Assembly (NCBI RefSeq): GCF_051622035.1
Contig: NC_135355.1
Location: 1,240,001-1,304,000 of the forward strand
Direction: 5' to 3'
Origin: Arctopsyche grandis
Lineage: Eukaryota; Arthropoda; Insecta; Trichoptera; Hydropsychidae
DNA: 64,000 bases
Position numbers and translations under genes: made by a program
Shown here: positions 49,016-59,463 of the stretch, in pieces
Layout of the letters: every line of letters starts with the position of its first letter
Numbering within the stretch: the first letter of the stretch is position 1
The notes under the pieces: model-generated
Seen by the model: the letters and a program-made list of their open reading frames with translations, nothing else
Database searches by the model: none
Told to the model about the DNA's origin: nothing

Positions 49016-51809
49016 CTACCAACCCGGCGTAGTATTCGCAAGTCTTCTCATGCGTCGGGTGTTCCTATCTTGATCGCGGATCTTCTTCTCCATCTCGGCA
49101 TCGGTTAGTGTTTCCAAGAACGGCGCCCAAGCGTCGGCCTCCGATGGCGGCCTGAATGGAATCTGCAGAAAATATCCATTATTATTTCGCACTCATTAAA
49201 TTATTTCAGAAAATTGAATAAAACAAACCTCTACTGTGGGCAGCGGAGCTTCGCTGAAGGCGTATGTCCTCTGGTGCCAGCCTAATTGGCCTCGTACGCT
49301 GTAAGCAATGGCAGTAACAAATTCACCGCCTAATCCGAGCTCGGCACACAATTTCATGGCGAATTCTTCCGGATTGTTTTCCTTTTCTGACATATCCCAT
49401 TCCACCTAAAAAGAAAAATGTATGAATCAACTGATAATACCGAGTAAAATTCATAATGTATATGAAATCAAATAATACCTGATCAACGAGTGATGTGTTT
49501 CCGACATGAATATTCAACTTGATCACGACTCGCTGATCCGAATGCTCTTCGAGAAGAGCTGGCAGTTCGCTCGGGAAAGCTTCTAATTGTTGGCGCACTG
49601 ACGAAGATATTGCGGGGACGAACGTGACAGGATTCAGATCTAAATCGTCGCACAAAACTTCGGCAAACTGCTCGGGAGTTATAATAGATTCTGAAATACA
49701 AAACTCAATATATTAAAATAAAACACGATGAGTCAACCGTCAATCGATGAAATCCAAAATGGTACAATCATATAAGATCAAAGCTTCTAAAATTCATAGC
49801 TCAAATCAAAAAGGGATTCAGATAATAACAACTGCCTCAACCTTCGACGAACTCAATTCTCGGATTAAAATCATTTACATACATAGCCTTGAAATGCAAA
49901 TTGAAAATTTAACGGAAAAATAATAACCGTTTTTATTCCAAGTGAAAGTGTCGCGAAGCTTTTGCCCCTCCATCTCCATGTCCAGTCTGATCGGTACTAA
50001 TAACTGTTTTTGAGAAGCATTTTCTAAGTTAGCGGCCATATCAGTGTCATCGAAGCACAAAGGAAACGTACGAATCTATAATAAAATGTTATATATTATT
50101 CATAGAAAATGAAATCGTATTAAAATCGTACAGATTAAAAGTCAATTTATACCTTCTTATTGTGTACTCTGTTGCGGTTTATAGGTGTGGCTTGAGGTAC
50201 GGCATCTAAATGTGAGGAGTTCGGTAGAGCTGGTAGCCACGGAGCACCGTGTGGTTTCTTCGATTTGCTCTCACGAGGTGTCGTGGTGTCAGACGAACCG
50301 ACAGACACCGCTTTAAATCTAAAAATTCCAAAAAATACGTGTAAAATTTGTAAAAAAAAAATTAAAATTATTATTAACTTGGTACGAAATATACTTGTCG
50401 TCGTTTCCATCGATCACATCCTCCACTTCGGCAGCTTTCAACAACGACACGGAGCTGGATAGAATGTGTGTCCCGAGTCCTAAATCAACTAGACGTTTCC
50501 TCTCCTCGTTGGTTAGTGTTCTTCGGGTCAGACCCGGATATTTTTTATACAAAGATCCTCTGAAGAGGCGAAGATAATTTCCGACCTGAAATATTAAAAA
50601 AAATATTTTAGAATTACATAAGATAGCGATTTTAAAACTAAATTTATGGAACTATGCAAATGCAATTCGTTTTATAGACAATGTAGGCAGGGAAGGTGTG
50701 TTGACCGTATCCCGGACTGTGAAAACACAGAGTTATTGTATATATGTATGAAGGAGTAAGTTGCTCACTTCGGAGGAGTGAGCAGGCTGAACTCCCGTGG
50801 TTCTGAAGATTACACCTGCAACTGTTCTTTACTGTCTACAATGATAATGATCTTTAATGATGATGTTCTCTACAGTTTACAATGAACGGCCTGTTAAAAC
50901 ACTGTTGTGTTTTGAAGAGGATCGTTTTATTTATGTTCACTCTATACAAGAGTTATTGTATATATGTATGAAGGAGCTAGTTGCTCACTTAGGAGGAGTG
51001 AGCAGGCTGAACTCCCGTGGTTCTGAACATTACACCTGCAACTGTTCTTTACTGTCTACAATGATGATCCCAGTCTACATTGGTGACCCCTTCAAAGAAA
51101 AATGCAGCATCAACCAAGAGGATCCACTGCTGTTTAAATACCAGCACCGCTCATGACGCCTTCTAAGTCGAGGAACTACCTTCTACGCAGTACAACGACG
51201 AGTCATCACCACGGTGAACCCACGCAGGACGCTCCAGCCTGCACAACTAGCACCGTCCAAGCCGCCACAAACCTCCACTACCATCGTAACTTGGCCACAA
51301 TAAGTAGCCTGGTATGGAAGTACATTTGGACCAACTAGCAACACGAGATCCACGTGCTTCAGAACAACCGGCGAAAACCAGCACTCAACGCACTTTGTCA
51401 ACTATGTATGAAGTTGAATCGTGGGATTTCGCGCAGTTACAATGTATTCCTACAACAATATTAAAATGTTTTTCCTAACCCAAAATTCAGAGGAACTCGA
51501 TCTGTGAAAGGTTTGGCTTACATAGAATCCGATTCCATCAATTATAAAAGAAACAACGTGGTCCTATTTTCACTACCGTGACCGACTTGGTTGTAATTTG
51601 ATAGCATGCTTGGCTTTTGAATTGAAGAACAATTCGGAACGTATTTGAGGAAGTGTGTCTCAATATTAGAATGACTATGGCCCGTGTAGTGGTGTAGTGG
51701 TGTAGTGGTGTAGTGGTGTAGTGGTGTGGCTAACCTCTGATCCAACACAATAGTACTCTCCGCCATCCTCGATCTGGAAGCTGATGGGTTTGTCGCCGTA
51801 GGTCCTCAT
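49016..51809 (-). CDS. Snr1: SNR1/SMARCB1, SNF5 core subunit of SWI/SNF (BAP/PBAP) remodeller
   Basis: Core subunit of the SWI/SNF chromatin remodelling complex, acting in the nucleus. Coding exons in transcript order: 51809-51735, 50585-50395, 50318-50153, 50075-49928, 49690-49479, 49405-49229, 49162-49016. All are bounded by GT-AG and sum to 1116 nt (371 aa), close to the fly and human lengths. The N-terminal winged-helix region (about residues 3-110) contains [20 protein letters not shown] and [23 protein letters not shown]5 repeat 1 (about 170-240) contains [16 protein letters not shown] and [16 protein letters not shown]. Repeat 2 (about 247-320) contains [30 protein letters not shown] and [15 protein letters not shown]. 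The basic C-terminal helix that contacts the nucleosome acidic patch in human SMARCB1 is present ([18 protein letters not shown]). The start is the first ATG, giving MRTYGDKP. The linker at residues 100-144 is less conserved. No break was seen. Intron 1 (50586-51734) carries an LTR-retrotransposon fragment. Confidence 0.97.
50683..51430 (+). mobile_element. LTR retrotransposon fragment in SNR1 intron 1
   Basis: A TGTAGGCAGGGAAGG start, an internal duplication (GAGTTATTGTATATATGTAT at about 50730 and 50948, each followed by GGCTGAACTCCCGTGGTTCT), an LTR end at about 51079 (GTCTACA), then TTGGTGACCCC as a primer-binding-like site. The following about 350 bp are internal sequence without a recognisable gag. 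It lies opposite to the gene. Confidence 0.65.
51674..51727. repeat. octamer minisatellite beside the SNR1 exon 1 donor
   Basis: GTGTAGTG repeated about six times, ending within about 10 bases of the exon 1 splice donor (51734-51733, minus strand). On the transcript it would be CACTACAC repeats at the very start of intron 1. Confidence 0.8.
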
Positions 51810-52299
51810 CGTGACGATTGGTGATCAGTGTTGACAGACGACAGAGACGCGTGGAACTGAAGAGTGGAGACGGAGACGCGCCGACGTCAGCGAGAAACCC
51901 GAGGAAAAGACGCCGCCACTGCCGCCAACTGATCACTGATGCACTCCGAATGCACCTATATGGCCAAAACTGTCAAAAATATCCACATGATCTTAGTTTG
52001 CATTTGCATTAAATGTATTGAATTTCTGATTTTAAATTCAATCTAAAAATGTTCTTTTGTAATGCTTCGCCTTTATTTTTCGCGGTATTTTTAATGTTTC
52101 AAAATTAATCAAATGAAACAATGTTCGCACGTACATATGTACATAATGACAATCCATATTTTATTTTTAACATAGTCACAGTGAGATTACAGAGTCACAA
52201 TGACATGCCAGTCATTCAATAATAATAATACAAAATCATAATAATATAACATAACATCATAATAATTTATTTTTTATATACATACATATATACAAATAT
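51810..52299. other. SNR1 upstream region
   Basis: 51810-51950 is GC- and CpG-richer and presumably holds the SNR1 promoter and 5' UTR. Then AT-rich DNA to a SINE. No TATA box is evident in a fitting position. Confidence 0.4.
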
Positions 52300-52745
52300 A
52301 CCAGGAAGGCTTAACAGGTAAACCCCAAATGCGCCTTCCTGGTCCACATAATTATTACATAGATACATGTAAATCTAAATATCTGACATCTATGGTCAGT
52401 ATACATATATTACAAACATCGTATTAATACGATAAATAACGATGAATAACTTTCATGTAACAATACGAATTTTATATTCGATAAACAACCACAGAGACAT
52501 CTATGGTGAGCAATATGGCGAAACCTAAGATATAACAATAACTAAAGGTTCGCAACAGAAAATTGGGAAGAAAACGCCAATTTTACAGGAATCGTTTCAA
52601 TGAAAATCAGAAAAATTGGCAAATTCTGATAAGAAACGATCGACCTAGACAAATCAAGGTCTGGCCAACAGCGATACTTAGCGGTGATTCGAACTCGTAA
52701 TATCAAGTATGAAATGATTCAACATTCACCACTAGACCACGCTGC
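52300..52745 (-). mobile_element. SINE, head type 1, full length, minus strand
   Basis: On the minus strand: GTGGTCTAGTGGTGAATGTT, the B box region, the body, and hairpin CCAGGAAGGC / GCCTTCCTGG with the TATATTTGTATAT tail. Confidence 0.85.
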
Positions 52746-52824
52746 TGGTTAATAATAATAATATAACATAATAATAATAACATATCATCATAATAATAAC
52801 ATAACATCGTTATAATCATAGTAT

Positions 52825-52985
52825 TATGGAGGATGAACGAATGAGACGACTGGCATGTTAATGCACGTGTTTATTATATGACAGCTGAAGACAGAGTGGT
52901 AGTGGCTCTCCGAACCCAGCCGGGTTGGTCCCCACTCGCAGGAAGGCAACCAAACTCGACCATGTCGTATAAGCGAGCCGCCACA
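52825..52985 (-). mobile_element. solo LTR of the 57.7-kb compact element
   Basis: The minus strand reads TGTGGCGGCTCGCTTATACG to CATCCTCCATA, as in the LTRs at 57709 and 58624. It is flanked by AGTAT (52820-52824) and AGTAT/GTAT (to 52989), a 4-5 bp target duplication. Confidence 0.88.
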
Positions 52986-53001
52986 GTATCATAATAATAA
53001 T

Positions 53002-53530
53002 TGTAAGGCAGAGAAGGTATGTTGACCGTATCCCGGCCTAACGAAACACATGTTGTGTAGTTTGAAAGAGGATCGTTTATTTTTGTTCAATTGATACAAT
53101 GGTTATTGTATGTACGAAGAGGTTTCTTCGGAGATGTGATCTAGTTGAACTCTAGAGGCTCACTCTGCTGACTGGAGTTGCTGCGTTGCTTTATATACCT
53201 TCTGGCTTGAAGTGTGTCGTGTGCATTTTCCTTTGTTCTTCGGGCACGTGTACTTGTGACACGTGTTGAGTGCAGATGCTTTGTTTTTGATACACGCGCT
53301 CACCTAGTAACGCTGCGAGCGTGGTTTTATGGGTTCATGCGCCAGGATGTGGTTCGTTTGAGCGTGTGCCATGCATTAATGACTTTTCAGACACTTGTTC
53401 TTTTTGGGGGAAGCATGTTCTTCCTTTGTTCTTCGGGCACGGTCACAGGGATTGTTGCCCTTGAGTTTATGCGTGTTTGGACAGGAACAATAATGAGATA
53501 ATATAGCATGAGTTGTACTATATGCCTACA
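53002..53530 (+). mobile_element. solo LTR, 529 bp
   Basis: Starts TGTAAGGCAGAGAAGG and ends ATGCCTACA, so the ends form the short inverted repeat TGTA(A)GGCA / TGCCTACA. Internal motifs GTTGACCGTATCCCGG and GAGGATCGTTTATTTTTGTT match the LTR at 50683. It sits in a (TAA)n tract, so the target duplication cannot be resolved. Confidence 0.7.
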
Positions 53531-53886
53531 TAATAATCATCATTCACATTTATAATTAGTAAAATCAACCACTGGCGTTGCTCAACAACCATTCAACCAG
53601 ACTAGCATAATTTACATTGAAAAGGTCAATTTCACCAGCAACCCGGTTGAGCAGATATATCGCCATAGATATATCGCTCACAGGAGGAACAAACAAATCA
53701 CTATTGCTCAGATCCCTGAACTTACTAGGTGCATAAAACCTAAATTCATTAAGAAGCTAAGGATTGTGTACTATCGCATTTAATAGCTTAAAAACCCCAA
53801 ATATGTATGTATATGGGGCTCGGTGATTATTGCCAGCAAAGCGTTTGCCCAAAAGTCACTAAAATCTCTATAACTCTATAACACGA

Positions 53887-54345
53887 GCCAGTAGCGTGGC
53901 TCGGTCGTTAAGCTTCTGCTTAACACTGAGAGGCGCCGAGTTTGATCCCTTGAGCTGACCTCGATTGAAAAAGAATTTTTCTGAGTATATCTGTAATGCT
54001 GCTGGTCAGACCAGGATTTGTGACTCCTGGTTGATCGTTTCCTATCAGAGTTTGCCAATTTTCTCTGATTTCATTGTTGAAACGATTCCCGATTAAAAAT
54101 TGGCTAAAAATCCTTCCTACCCACTATGTCACCACTATTTGAGTATGATTAATGTAAATATTACAATAAAAATGTATGTACAATTCATAGATGTCTCGTT
54201 AATTGTCGAGTTTGTCAGTGTCTCGTAATTTAGCGACTTATGTATATAATAAAAAATGCTGTATTGTTTGTAATTTGGCCAGGAAGGCGCATTGGGGTTT
54301 ACCTGTAATGCCTTCCTGGTATGAAATAAAATAAATAAAATAAAA
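53887..54345 (+). mobile_element. SINE, head type 2, full length
   Basis: A box GTGGCTCGGTCGTTAAGC, B box CGAGTTTGATCCC, body CTGGTTGATCGTTTCCTATC, hairpin CCAGGAAGGC...TGCCTTCCTGG and an AAATAAAATA tail. Confidence 0.85.
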
Positions 54346-54743
54346 TAACGGAACGTCCATCATACTAACGATAACTATCATACTAACGAGAAATTGAGTG
54401 CCAAATATTCCGTATTCGCGATTTTCACGATAAAAATGTCTTTTGGGCGATCGCAATGTGACGAATAGTCCAACTACCATTTGATTCAGATCCAGTTTGA
54501 ATGCCAAATGAATAAATTACATAGAAGTAGAATGCATAGAATGGTCATTGTTAACAAAAGTATCGTCTAAAAGCGAGCCATCGAAGAGAGAGATGGAAAG
54601 CCAGAAGAGAGACAAGAGAGAGAGAGATGAAATTTAGCAAACAATGAACAAACTCTGCCGCGCAAAGTTTTTGTAGCAACATTTTTGGAGGCTGAGAGCG
54701 ATTCTATGCATTCTACTTCTATGATAAATTAGGTAAACGGACT

Positions 54744-54979
54744 ACTAGTCATATGTCACAGAACAACCGGTCGCTCTAGATCGGTCACACTAAAACTGGT
54801 CACGAGAAAACTGGTCACACCCTAATACTGGTCACACCCTAAAATCAGTCACGAGAAAACTGGTTGACCAATTTAGGGTGTGACCAGTTTTCTCGTGACC
54901 AGTTTTAGTGTGACGGGTGATCACGTGTGACTGATCTAGAGCGATCGGTTGTCCTGTGACCGGTTCACATTTGACTAGT
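54744..54979. repeat. 236-bp palindromic foldback element upstream of PIG-L
   Basis: Left arm ACTAGTCATATGTCACAG and on through AACCGGTCGCTCTAGATC, AAAACTGGTCACGAG; the right arm is the complement in mirror order. Many spaced GGTCAC/GTGACC words (AAACTGGTCAC, ACTGGTCACACCCTAA). It ends 239 bp before the PIG-L start codon. Confidence 0.85.
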
Positions 54980-55218
54980 AATCACCGAACCGATAAATTA
55001 TTATTGTTGCATTATTTTTATAGCATGGCAGCACCAGTCTAGAACATAACCTAAATTATCCAGAATGTTTGACCGCTACATCCAAAAATCTCAATAATAA
55101 TCAGAATGAAACACATCGATAAGAGATCACTCAACGTGAGACATTAAATTTATCTTGATAATATGCTTCCTAAAATGTATACGCATAAAATATTTTAATC
55201 TGTTTACATTTTAGCGAA

Positions 55219-56368
55219 ATGTCATTGATATTCGATAAAAACACCAGAATTTTTCTATTAGAGTTATACGAGGGCACCGTAAAGGAGCTAAATGAATATT
55301 TCAAACATGCAGCTACGTCGATCCTGCTATTTATCTTGGGATATATCGTCGTCTCCCTCGTCATATACAAATGGCAGAGTTACAAGGAGCGACCTAGTCA
55401 AATTTTCAAAGGGACCAAGAGAGTGTTGCTCGTGACGGCTCACCCGGACGACGAATGCATGTTCTTCGGTCCGACGATTGTAAATCTAGCACGCCAAGGC
55501 ATCGACATTTATTTATTGTGTCTCTCCAATGGTAAACATCGTTTCGAATTCAATTGTAACATATCTTCTTCATTACGAACTGGGTGTATTTATTTTTCAG
55601 GTAATTTTTACAAACAAGGCAATGTTAGACGTTTGGAGTTGTACGATGCGTGCAGCGTTCTAAATATAAAAAAGCATTGCATATATTTATGCGTCGATGA
55701 GTCGATGCCGGACAGTTCTAGCGTCCGATGGCCGTCGGATCACGTGTCCAATATTATATTGAATTATATCGTATCCCTTTCTATAGATGCTGTAATTACT
55801 TTCGATAAAGGTGGAATCTCACACCACCTGAATCACACTTCTATTTTCTTTGCAATGGCGAGATTATGCATTGAAAAACGCTTTCCCGAAGGTAACATAT
55901 ACACATGAAGATCCGTCCAATGATAATCCGGTGTATAAATATATTTATGTTGTTACAGAATGTAAATTTTTTACTTTGGACACTGTAAATATTCTCAGAA
56001 AATATTGGGGATATCTAGATCTATTATTGAGCTTCATATTTTCTTCACATTGGTAATTATTAATATCAAAAATACATAATGTAATACAGTTATTTCACTT
56101 ATCTACACTATTGGTTGACATTGATCATACATACGATACAATATCTAACTTTTAAGATGTTGTTGTTAGATAATAATTCAATTTAATTTTCAGGTTTGTA
56201 CTTTCTTGGAAAGATAGCAGAATTATTACGCGCGCTATGAAAAAACACAAATCTCAAATGGTTTGGTTTCGATATTTATATTTGCTGTTTTCGAGATACA
56301 TTTCCGTGAACACGCTTCGTCATATAACTTTAACTGACCTCGAACTCGATTTACAATTGGACGATTGA
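55219..56368 (+). CDS. PIGL: PIG-L, N-acetylglucosaminyl-phosphatidylinositol de-N-acetylase, four exons
   Basis: Catalyses the second step of GPI-anchor synthesis: removal of acetate from GlcNAc-PI at the cytoplasmic face of the ER. Exons: 55219-55531, 55601-55891, 55959-56052, 56194-56368. They total 873 nt, or 290 aa, somewhat longer than the human protein because of an N-terminal extension. One transmembrane segment lies at about residues 32-52 (SILLFILGYIVVSLVIY). The LmbE-type zinc site is present as AHPDDE (H75, D77, D78) and the HxxNH-type motif as HHLNH (179-183). Family blocks LLCLSNGN, GNVRRLELYDAC, TLDTVNILRKY and SQMVWFRYLYLLFSRY support the splicing chosen. Intron 1 (55532-55600) is 69 bp with no in-frame stop; intron 2 (55892-55958) is 67 bp; intron 3 (56053-56193) is 141 bp. 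AATAAA at 56432-56437 is the likely polyadenylation signal. Confidence 0.95.
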
Positions 56369-56551
56369 TGGGATATCAATGAAGCTTTTAATCAAATCTA
56401 TTCATATAAAAAATTGTTAAATCGAATGTTAAATAAAATATTTGTAATAGAACTGTGCTCGTTTATTTTCTAAGGGGAGACTAGTGTGTGTTCACTTGGA
56501 AAATAAAGTATAAATATACAATCAGAAAAAACTTTATTTGCCAGTGTAGTC

Positions 56552-56596
56552 AAAATAAATGCTTTGTCTAATACTATTAGACAAAGCATTTATTTT
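56552..56596. repeat. perfect 45-bp hairpin downstream of PIG-L
   Basis: Two 22-bp arms, beginning AAAATAAATGCTTTGTC, are exact inverted complements around a single C. It lies 115 bp after the poly(A) signal and could be a tiny MITE or a 3'-end structure. Confidence 0.85.
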
Positions 56597-56762
56597 GGAC
56601 TGAACTGAACTGAGCAGTCAAAGGGTTAATGTCTGAATTAATTTTTAAATGAATGGAATTTGAATAATACTTAGGTAGGTGGATATACTAGCATTATCTG
56701 AAGTAATTAATCAGCTGGGTGACAATTTGTCATCGTTTCAATTGTTAAGTTGAATTACGCTA

Positions 56763-56940
56763 CTTAAGGTCTGACCGCACTATGCGGCCGTCGACGTCTG
56801 CAGCACGACAACACGGCAATGTTGATACAAAAAAGCAACTCTGTCGCGTGACGCGTAGTGCGTTGTATCTCATACAAACAATATTTGGCCGCACGCTGCC
56901 GTTCGTGTCGCAGACGCATAGTGCCGTCAGACCTTTAAGC
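56763..56940. mobile_element. MITE with TTAA-like flanks
   Basis: Ends GGTCTGACCGCACTATGCG and, on the minus strand, GGTCTGACGGCACTATGCG, with TTAA outside both. Diverged relative at about 59245-59490 (GGACCACACTAGGCGGCACT), itself split by a foldback element. A pair of GC-rich CG-bearing arms in AT-rich DNA. Confidence 0.7.
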
Positions 56941-57189
56941 TAACATTTAATTTTTTTTTTCAATCGATCTATAAATTTTTGAATTTCCTGAATTTCTTTC
57001 CTTTCGTACGAATAACGAGAACGTTAATTTCAGTTTTGTCTAATTGAGAATACATGAAAATATTACTCGTCGTTGTCGAGGTTGCGTTCTTATTCTATCG
57101 TGATTTAGAAAAGTATAGGATTTTATTATAAAAATTGAAAGAAAACTGCATATTTGCGAGCGGTGTTTAAAATTTGGACAGACCGCATT

Positions 57190-57470
57190 GTCGAGAAAAT
57201 TATTATTTTGAGTAAAAATACCAATAATTTTATTTTACTTCCGCCATCTGTTTAAAACTAAAAACTGGATAAACGTCAGTCACTTTTCAGATATTCAAAT
57301 TTCAAACACGTCTTACACGATATTTTTGCACCATCGTAATGGCGGAGGATCCATTTACTTATATTGATGACCAAAATGAGCAATATGGCAAAGTATGAAA
57401 ACGATCGGATAAGAGGCAAACTTTTTCCTGAATTGTAATCGTAAGTGAAACGTAAAGGAGGTATGTAATA
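57190..57470 (+). repeat. NE repeat copy
   Basis: AAAAATACCAATAATTTTAT, CGCCATCTG, GGATCCATTTAC, GACCAAAATGAGCAATATGG as in the 9236 copy. Confidence 0.7.
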
Positions 57471-57708
57471 ATTAAAATTGATTTTGCACAATCGTTACTT
57501 GACGCTTAACCAACGAACGTAAACTATTTTATTTATTTATGTTATGATTGTGCAAAATTAATAGTTTTAAGGCGTCGTTCGTTCACTTTTCCCCACAAGT
57601 GGCATCTCGAAGATTCCGAATATTTATTTACTAGTGTTGTGCCCGATGAAATATAATCGCATGGGTTATGGCATATTAAGTTATTAAATTAAAAAAAAAT
57701 AAAGGAAA

Positions 57709-58785
57709 TGTGGCGGCTCGCTTATACGACATGGTCGAGCTTGGTTGCCTTCCTGCGAGTGGGGACCAACCCGGCTGGGTTCGGAGAGCTGCTACTCACT
57801 CTGTCTTCAGCTGTCATATAATAAACACGTGCATTAACATGCCAGTCGTCTCATTCGTTCATCCTCCATACTGGTGACCCCCGACATCGAGCCACGCAGC
57901 CTCGATCAATTTCAACATGCCGCTCATCCCTGCCTCGCCGAGCCAGGCGGGAGAAGCTACCCGCCGCGCCCCCATCGCCATCAACACGCGTCGCGGCCCG
58001 CGGGTGACAATAAACGAGCAGACACGGCTACCTACCTACCTACCTCCAGCCACAACGTCGATGACAGGTGCTTAAAAAATGGGGGAGCGAATGAGACGAC
58101 GATCTTGACAGCTGGATGTGGAGTCATGCGCGATCCACTACACATAGAACGGTCATCCAGCACCACAAGACATACACCACCTCAGCACCATCATCATCAT
58201 CATCATCAAGGCCCCGTCCGTCTCCACGAGCGTCGTCACGCCGAGACGGGCGGTAGCGCTACAACACCTCCACGAGCCACAACGACTCACAGTCCAGCTC
58301 GGAGTATCATCAACCACATCGATGCCCCTGCCGCCCCCGCCGCCCCACCAACCAACATCAGCCTCGGAAGAGCGGCGCCGCCGCAGCATCGCATCGCATC
58401 GGCGCGACCATCGGACCACCCACCGTCCTGCTCGCGACGTCACCGCCCTCGAATCTACCGACCATTCAGGGCGGTACACCTATGTACACAGCGGATGACC
58501 CACGTCAACAATTTTTTTTCTCCCCACGTAATAATTTTTTTCTCTTTGTGTAACAATAATTTTTTCTTTTGTAAAATTTGTTTCTTTGTAATTTTGGTAT
58601 CGCTGATGCTGGGGGGGGAGTGATGTGGCGGCTCGCTTATACGACATGGTCGAGTTTGGTTGCCTTCCTGCGAGTGGGAACCAACTCGGCTGGGTTCGGA
58701 GAGCTACTACTCACTCTGTCTTCAGCTGTCATATAATAAACACGTGCATTAACATGCCAGTCGTCTCATTCGTTCATCCTCCATA
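57709..58785 (+). mobile_element. compact LTR element (TRIM-like), 1077 bp
   Basis: Two 162-bp LTRs (57709-57870 and 58624-58785) differ at four positions, all transitions. TGGTGACCCCCGAC starts one base after the 5' LTR, a primer-binding-like site. A purine run GGGGGGGAG ends three bases before the 3' LTR. GAAA (or GAAAT) flanks both sides. The 753-bp interior has no recognisable gag, protease or polymerase, so it must have moved using enzymes from another element. Confidence 0.92.
57871..58623 (+). other. LTR-to-LTR open frame, function unknown
   Basis: One frame is open across the whole interior and stops at TGA (58621-58623), the base before the 3' LTR. The product would be rich in Pro, His, Arg, Ser and Thr, with a CAT-repeat His run. 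No Cys-His gag knuckle or other domain. There is no ATG near the 5' end (first in-frame ATG about 58123), and the opposite strand is also partly open, so GC-rich composition may explain it. Confidence 0.35.
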
Positions 58786-59322
58786 GAAATATTTCGGTAC
58801 AGTGTTCGATTCGCACGCGGACGTATTTTTTAAAAATATTTTTTGAATATATTTTAAAAATATTTATTTAGGTACTTGGGGGGGGGGGGGGGGGCACCTG
58901 GAGTGAAGACGGGGGCCCCGGGGGCGAAAGCTCCCGGGGTGCCGGTGGCGATGGCCTCCGGGTTCCGGGGGCGGGGGGCGCCGGGGGGGCCGCCGGATTC
59001 TGGATTCATTTTTGTTTCGGATACAGACTCCATTTTCAGTTCTGGATACCGATCCCTGTTTCATTTCCAATTCCCGATTTCTGTTTTAGTTCCGATTCCG
59101 ATTAATTATTACAATACATATTATAACTTTATTTTAAATCATGTATTAATTCCTTTCCGAAACCACCCGTTGAAATCAACGGGCACAACACTAGTAAAAT
59201 ATTATATAATACTAAAACATAAAAAAAAAACAGTAAAATGATAATGCTTAGGACCACACTAGGCGGCACTGCATTGCAGCGACGCAGCGCGGCTAAATAT
59301 TGTTTGTATGAAATGTTATGAT

Positions 59323-59455
59323 TAGTCACCGGACTCTGAGGGGGCCGTGTATTGTTCAAATGTTGTAAACGCATTTTTAAAGGTTTGCCGAACCTTTTTT
59401 ACAAAGCATTTCAAACAATTGAACAATAAACGGTACCCTTCCGGTCCTATCGCTA
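59323..59455. mobile_element. foldback MITE, second full copy
   Basis: Same body as 6137-6265 (CTGAGGGGGCCGTGTATTG, GTTTGCCGAACC, ATTGAACAATAAACGG). Ends TAGTCACCGGAC and, on the minus strand, TAGCGATAGGACCGG. Flanks GTTATGAT are repeated exactly (59315-59322, 59456-59463). Confidence 0.85.
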
Positions 59456-59463
59456 GTTATGAT

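Larger units (their letters stand above)
57630..59195. mobile_element. Helitron-like ends in inverted pair around the LTR element
   Basis: ACTAGTGTTGTGCCCG at 57630-57645 is the exact complement of 59180-59195. The right end has a textbook terminus: CCCGTTGA-AA-TCAACGGG hairpin, then CACAACACTAGT. Either two oppositely oriented Helitron-like copies or one element with 16-bp inverted ends, about 490 bp after removing the LTR insertion. The interior includes a G17 tract (58878-58894) and a very GC-rich block to 59000. Confidence 0.6.

Noticed and set aside
55850..56056. Alternative PIG-L reading through intron 2
   Set aside because: It shifts frame in the HxxNH exon; splicing at 55892-55958 aligns residue for residue with the family (PEEC...TLDTVN).
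58153..58479. 108-residue minus-strand frame in the compact LTR element
   Set aside because: Shadow of the GC-rich interior, including a Met run from the CAT repeat.
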